Source: Anaerolineae bacterium
Lineage (GTDB): Bacteria; Chloroflexota; Anaerolineae; Promineifilales; Promineifilaceae
DNA length: 50,394 nt
NCBI GenBank assembly: GCA_028277515.1
Contig: JANQGC010000342.1
Coordinates: 1-50,394, forward strand
Reading direction: 5' to 3'
The number at the start of each line of letters is the position of its first letter. The first letter of the stretch is position 1. Under the pieces are notes generated by a model. The model was not told the origin of the DNA and ran no database searches. It was given only the letters and a program-made list of their open reading frames with translations. Shown here one piece after another: positions 50,219 through 50,394 of this stretch. Made by a program: the position numbers and the translations under genes.

Positions 50219-50394
50219 TCAGAGATCAGAGGAAAATGGGGACGCGCACACCCGAAAACCGAAGCTGTAGTGCCTGAGGTACGGGAAGTATCCGTAGCGA
50301 GAAGTGCAATACAGTACATCAATACTATTATAATAAGAACCTCCGCGTAAAACACGCCAGACTGTATCTCCGCCTGATAAATTCTCACGTTGAT
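50219..50394 (-). CDS. FGE-sulfatase (SUMF1)-domain protein, C-terminal end; possible DGR variable protein (cut by right edge)
   Basis: The last 57 codons of a gene running off the right edge. VWRVLRGGS (about 50336-50362) is the conserved core of the formylglycine-generating-enzyme-like fold, and GFRVCASPF follows the variable part. Between them the usual Asn-rich segment is replaced: the codons are TAT TAT AAT AGT ATT GAT ... TAC GGA TAC TTC CCG TAC CTC AGG CAC TAC AGC TTC. Most differ from AAT or AAC only at the first two bases, which suggests adenine-targeted mutation of a template. I infer a DGR variable protein; an ordinary FGE-domain protein is the alternative. No reverse transcriptase or template lies in the window. 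Stop TGA is at 50219-50221. Confidence 0.8.
   Translation of the reverse strand, partial: QRENLSGGDTVWRVLRGGSYYNSIDVLYCTSRYGYFPYLRHYSFGFRVCASPFSSDL

Noticed and set aside
1..50394. CRISPR array, tRNA, rRNA, IS element or prophage
   Set aside because: I saw no regularly spaced repeats, cloverleaf with CCA context, rRNA conserved segments, transposase or phage structural genes.

Overview
This is about 50 kb of a bacterial chromosome with mid-range GC, dense coding on both strands, many ATGA-type overlaps, and no rRNA, tRNA, IS element or CRISPR array that I could see. The gene mix suggests a member of the Chloroflexota (Anaerolineae-like). The clues are a stand-alone MetH-activation-type protein, a fused ADP-forming acyl-CoA synthetase, a MerR-HTH/RsbRD-like regulator, a PucC-like MFS protein, secreted proteins with a C-terminal FFPLV-type end, an FGE-type variable protein and very frequent CGGCCG. 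This is inference, not proof.

Layout. 1-3.4 kb (minus): a GntR (FadR-type) regulator followed by FAD, 2Fe-2S and molybdenum subunits of a xanthine-dehydrogenase/CO-dehydrogenase-type enzyme; the last is cut by the left edge. 3.5-5.3 kb (plus): a MetH-activation-like protein, then a membrane protein/winged-helix regulator pair behind a strong promoter with repeated operator-like sites. 5.3-13 kb (minus): a five-gene cassette, SWIM zinc finger, HEAT-like DUF5691, MoxR AAA+ ATPase, DUF5682 with TIKI/TraB/EreA-like motifs, and VWA protein. 13-21 kb: DoxX, SDR, MutS-like ATPase, secreted LysM-META protein, pentapeptide-repeat protein, second SWIM protein, PPOX flavoprotein. 21-31.5 kb: two heterodimeric ABC exporters in opposite orientation flanking an MscS remnant, an ADP-forming acyl-CoA synthetase and a damaged DUF433 gene. 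31.6-39.8 kb: secreted FN3 protein, dnaA, a divergent MerR-type regulator, a PucC-like MFS protein, an AIRS/GATase pair and a VapC/Phd-type toxin-antitoxin pair. 39.9-50.4 kb: EEP nuclease with FAD oxidoreductase, S9 peptidase, head-GIN lipoprotein, OsmC protein, ECF sigma factor with a fused membrane/spermidine-synthase-like protein, methyltransferase, and the 3' end of an FGE-domain gene.

How genes work together. The XDH block reads as one regulated operon with a FadR-like operator over the GntR promoter. The five-gene cassette looks like an AAA+/VWA machine with a predicted hydrolase and a zinc-finger partner; its role is unknown to me. Each ABC pair has one NBD with an altered Walker B end and one canonical NBD. 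The ECF gene appears to start from a leaderless promoter and is 9 bp from the membrane/spermidine-synthase-like gene.

Most unusual signals: (i) the last 175 bp encode an FGE C-terminus whose codons look like adenine-mutagenised AAC/AAT codons, with a GC-rich hairpin downstream, as in the variable region of a diversity-generating retroelement; (ii) four copies of an intergenic inverted repeat with GTGACNGTCAC arms; (iii) CGGCCG at roughly ten times its expected frequency; (iv) the five-gene cassette.
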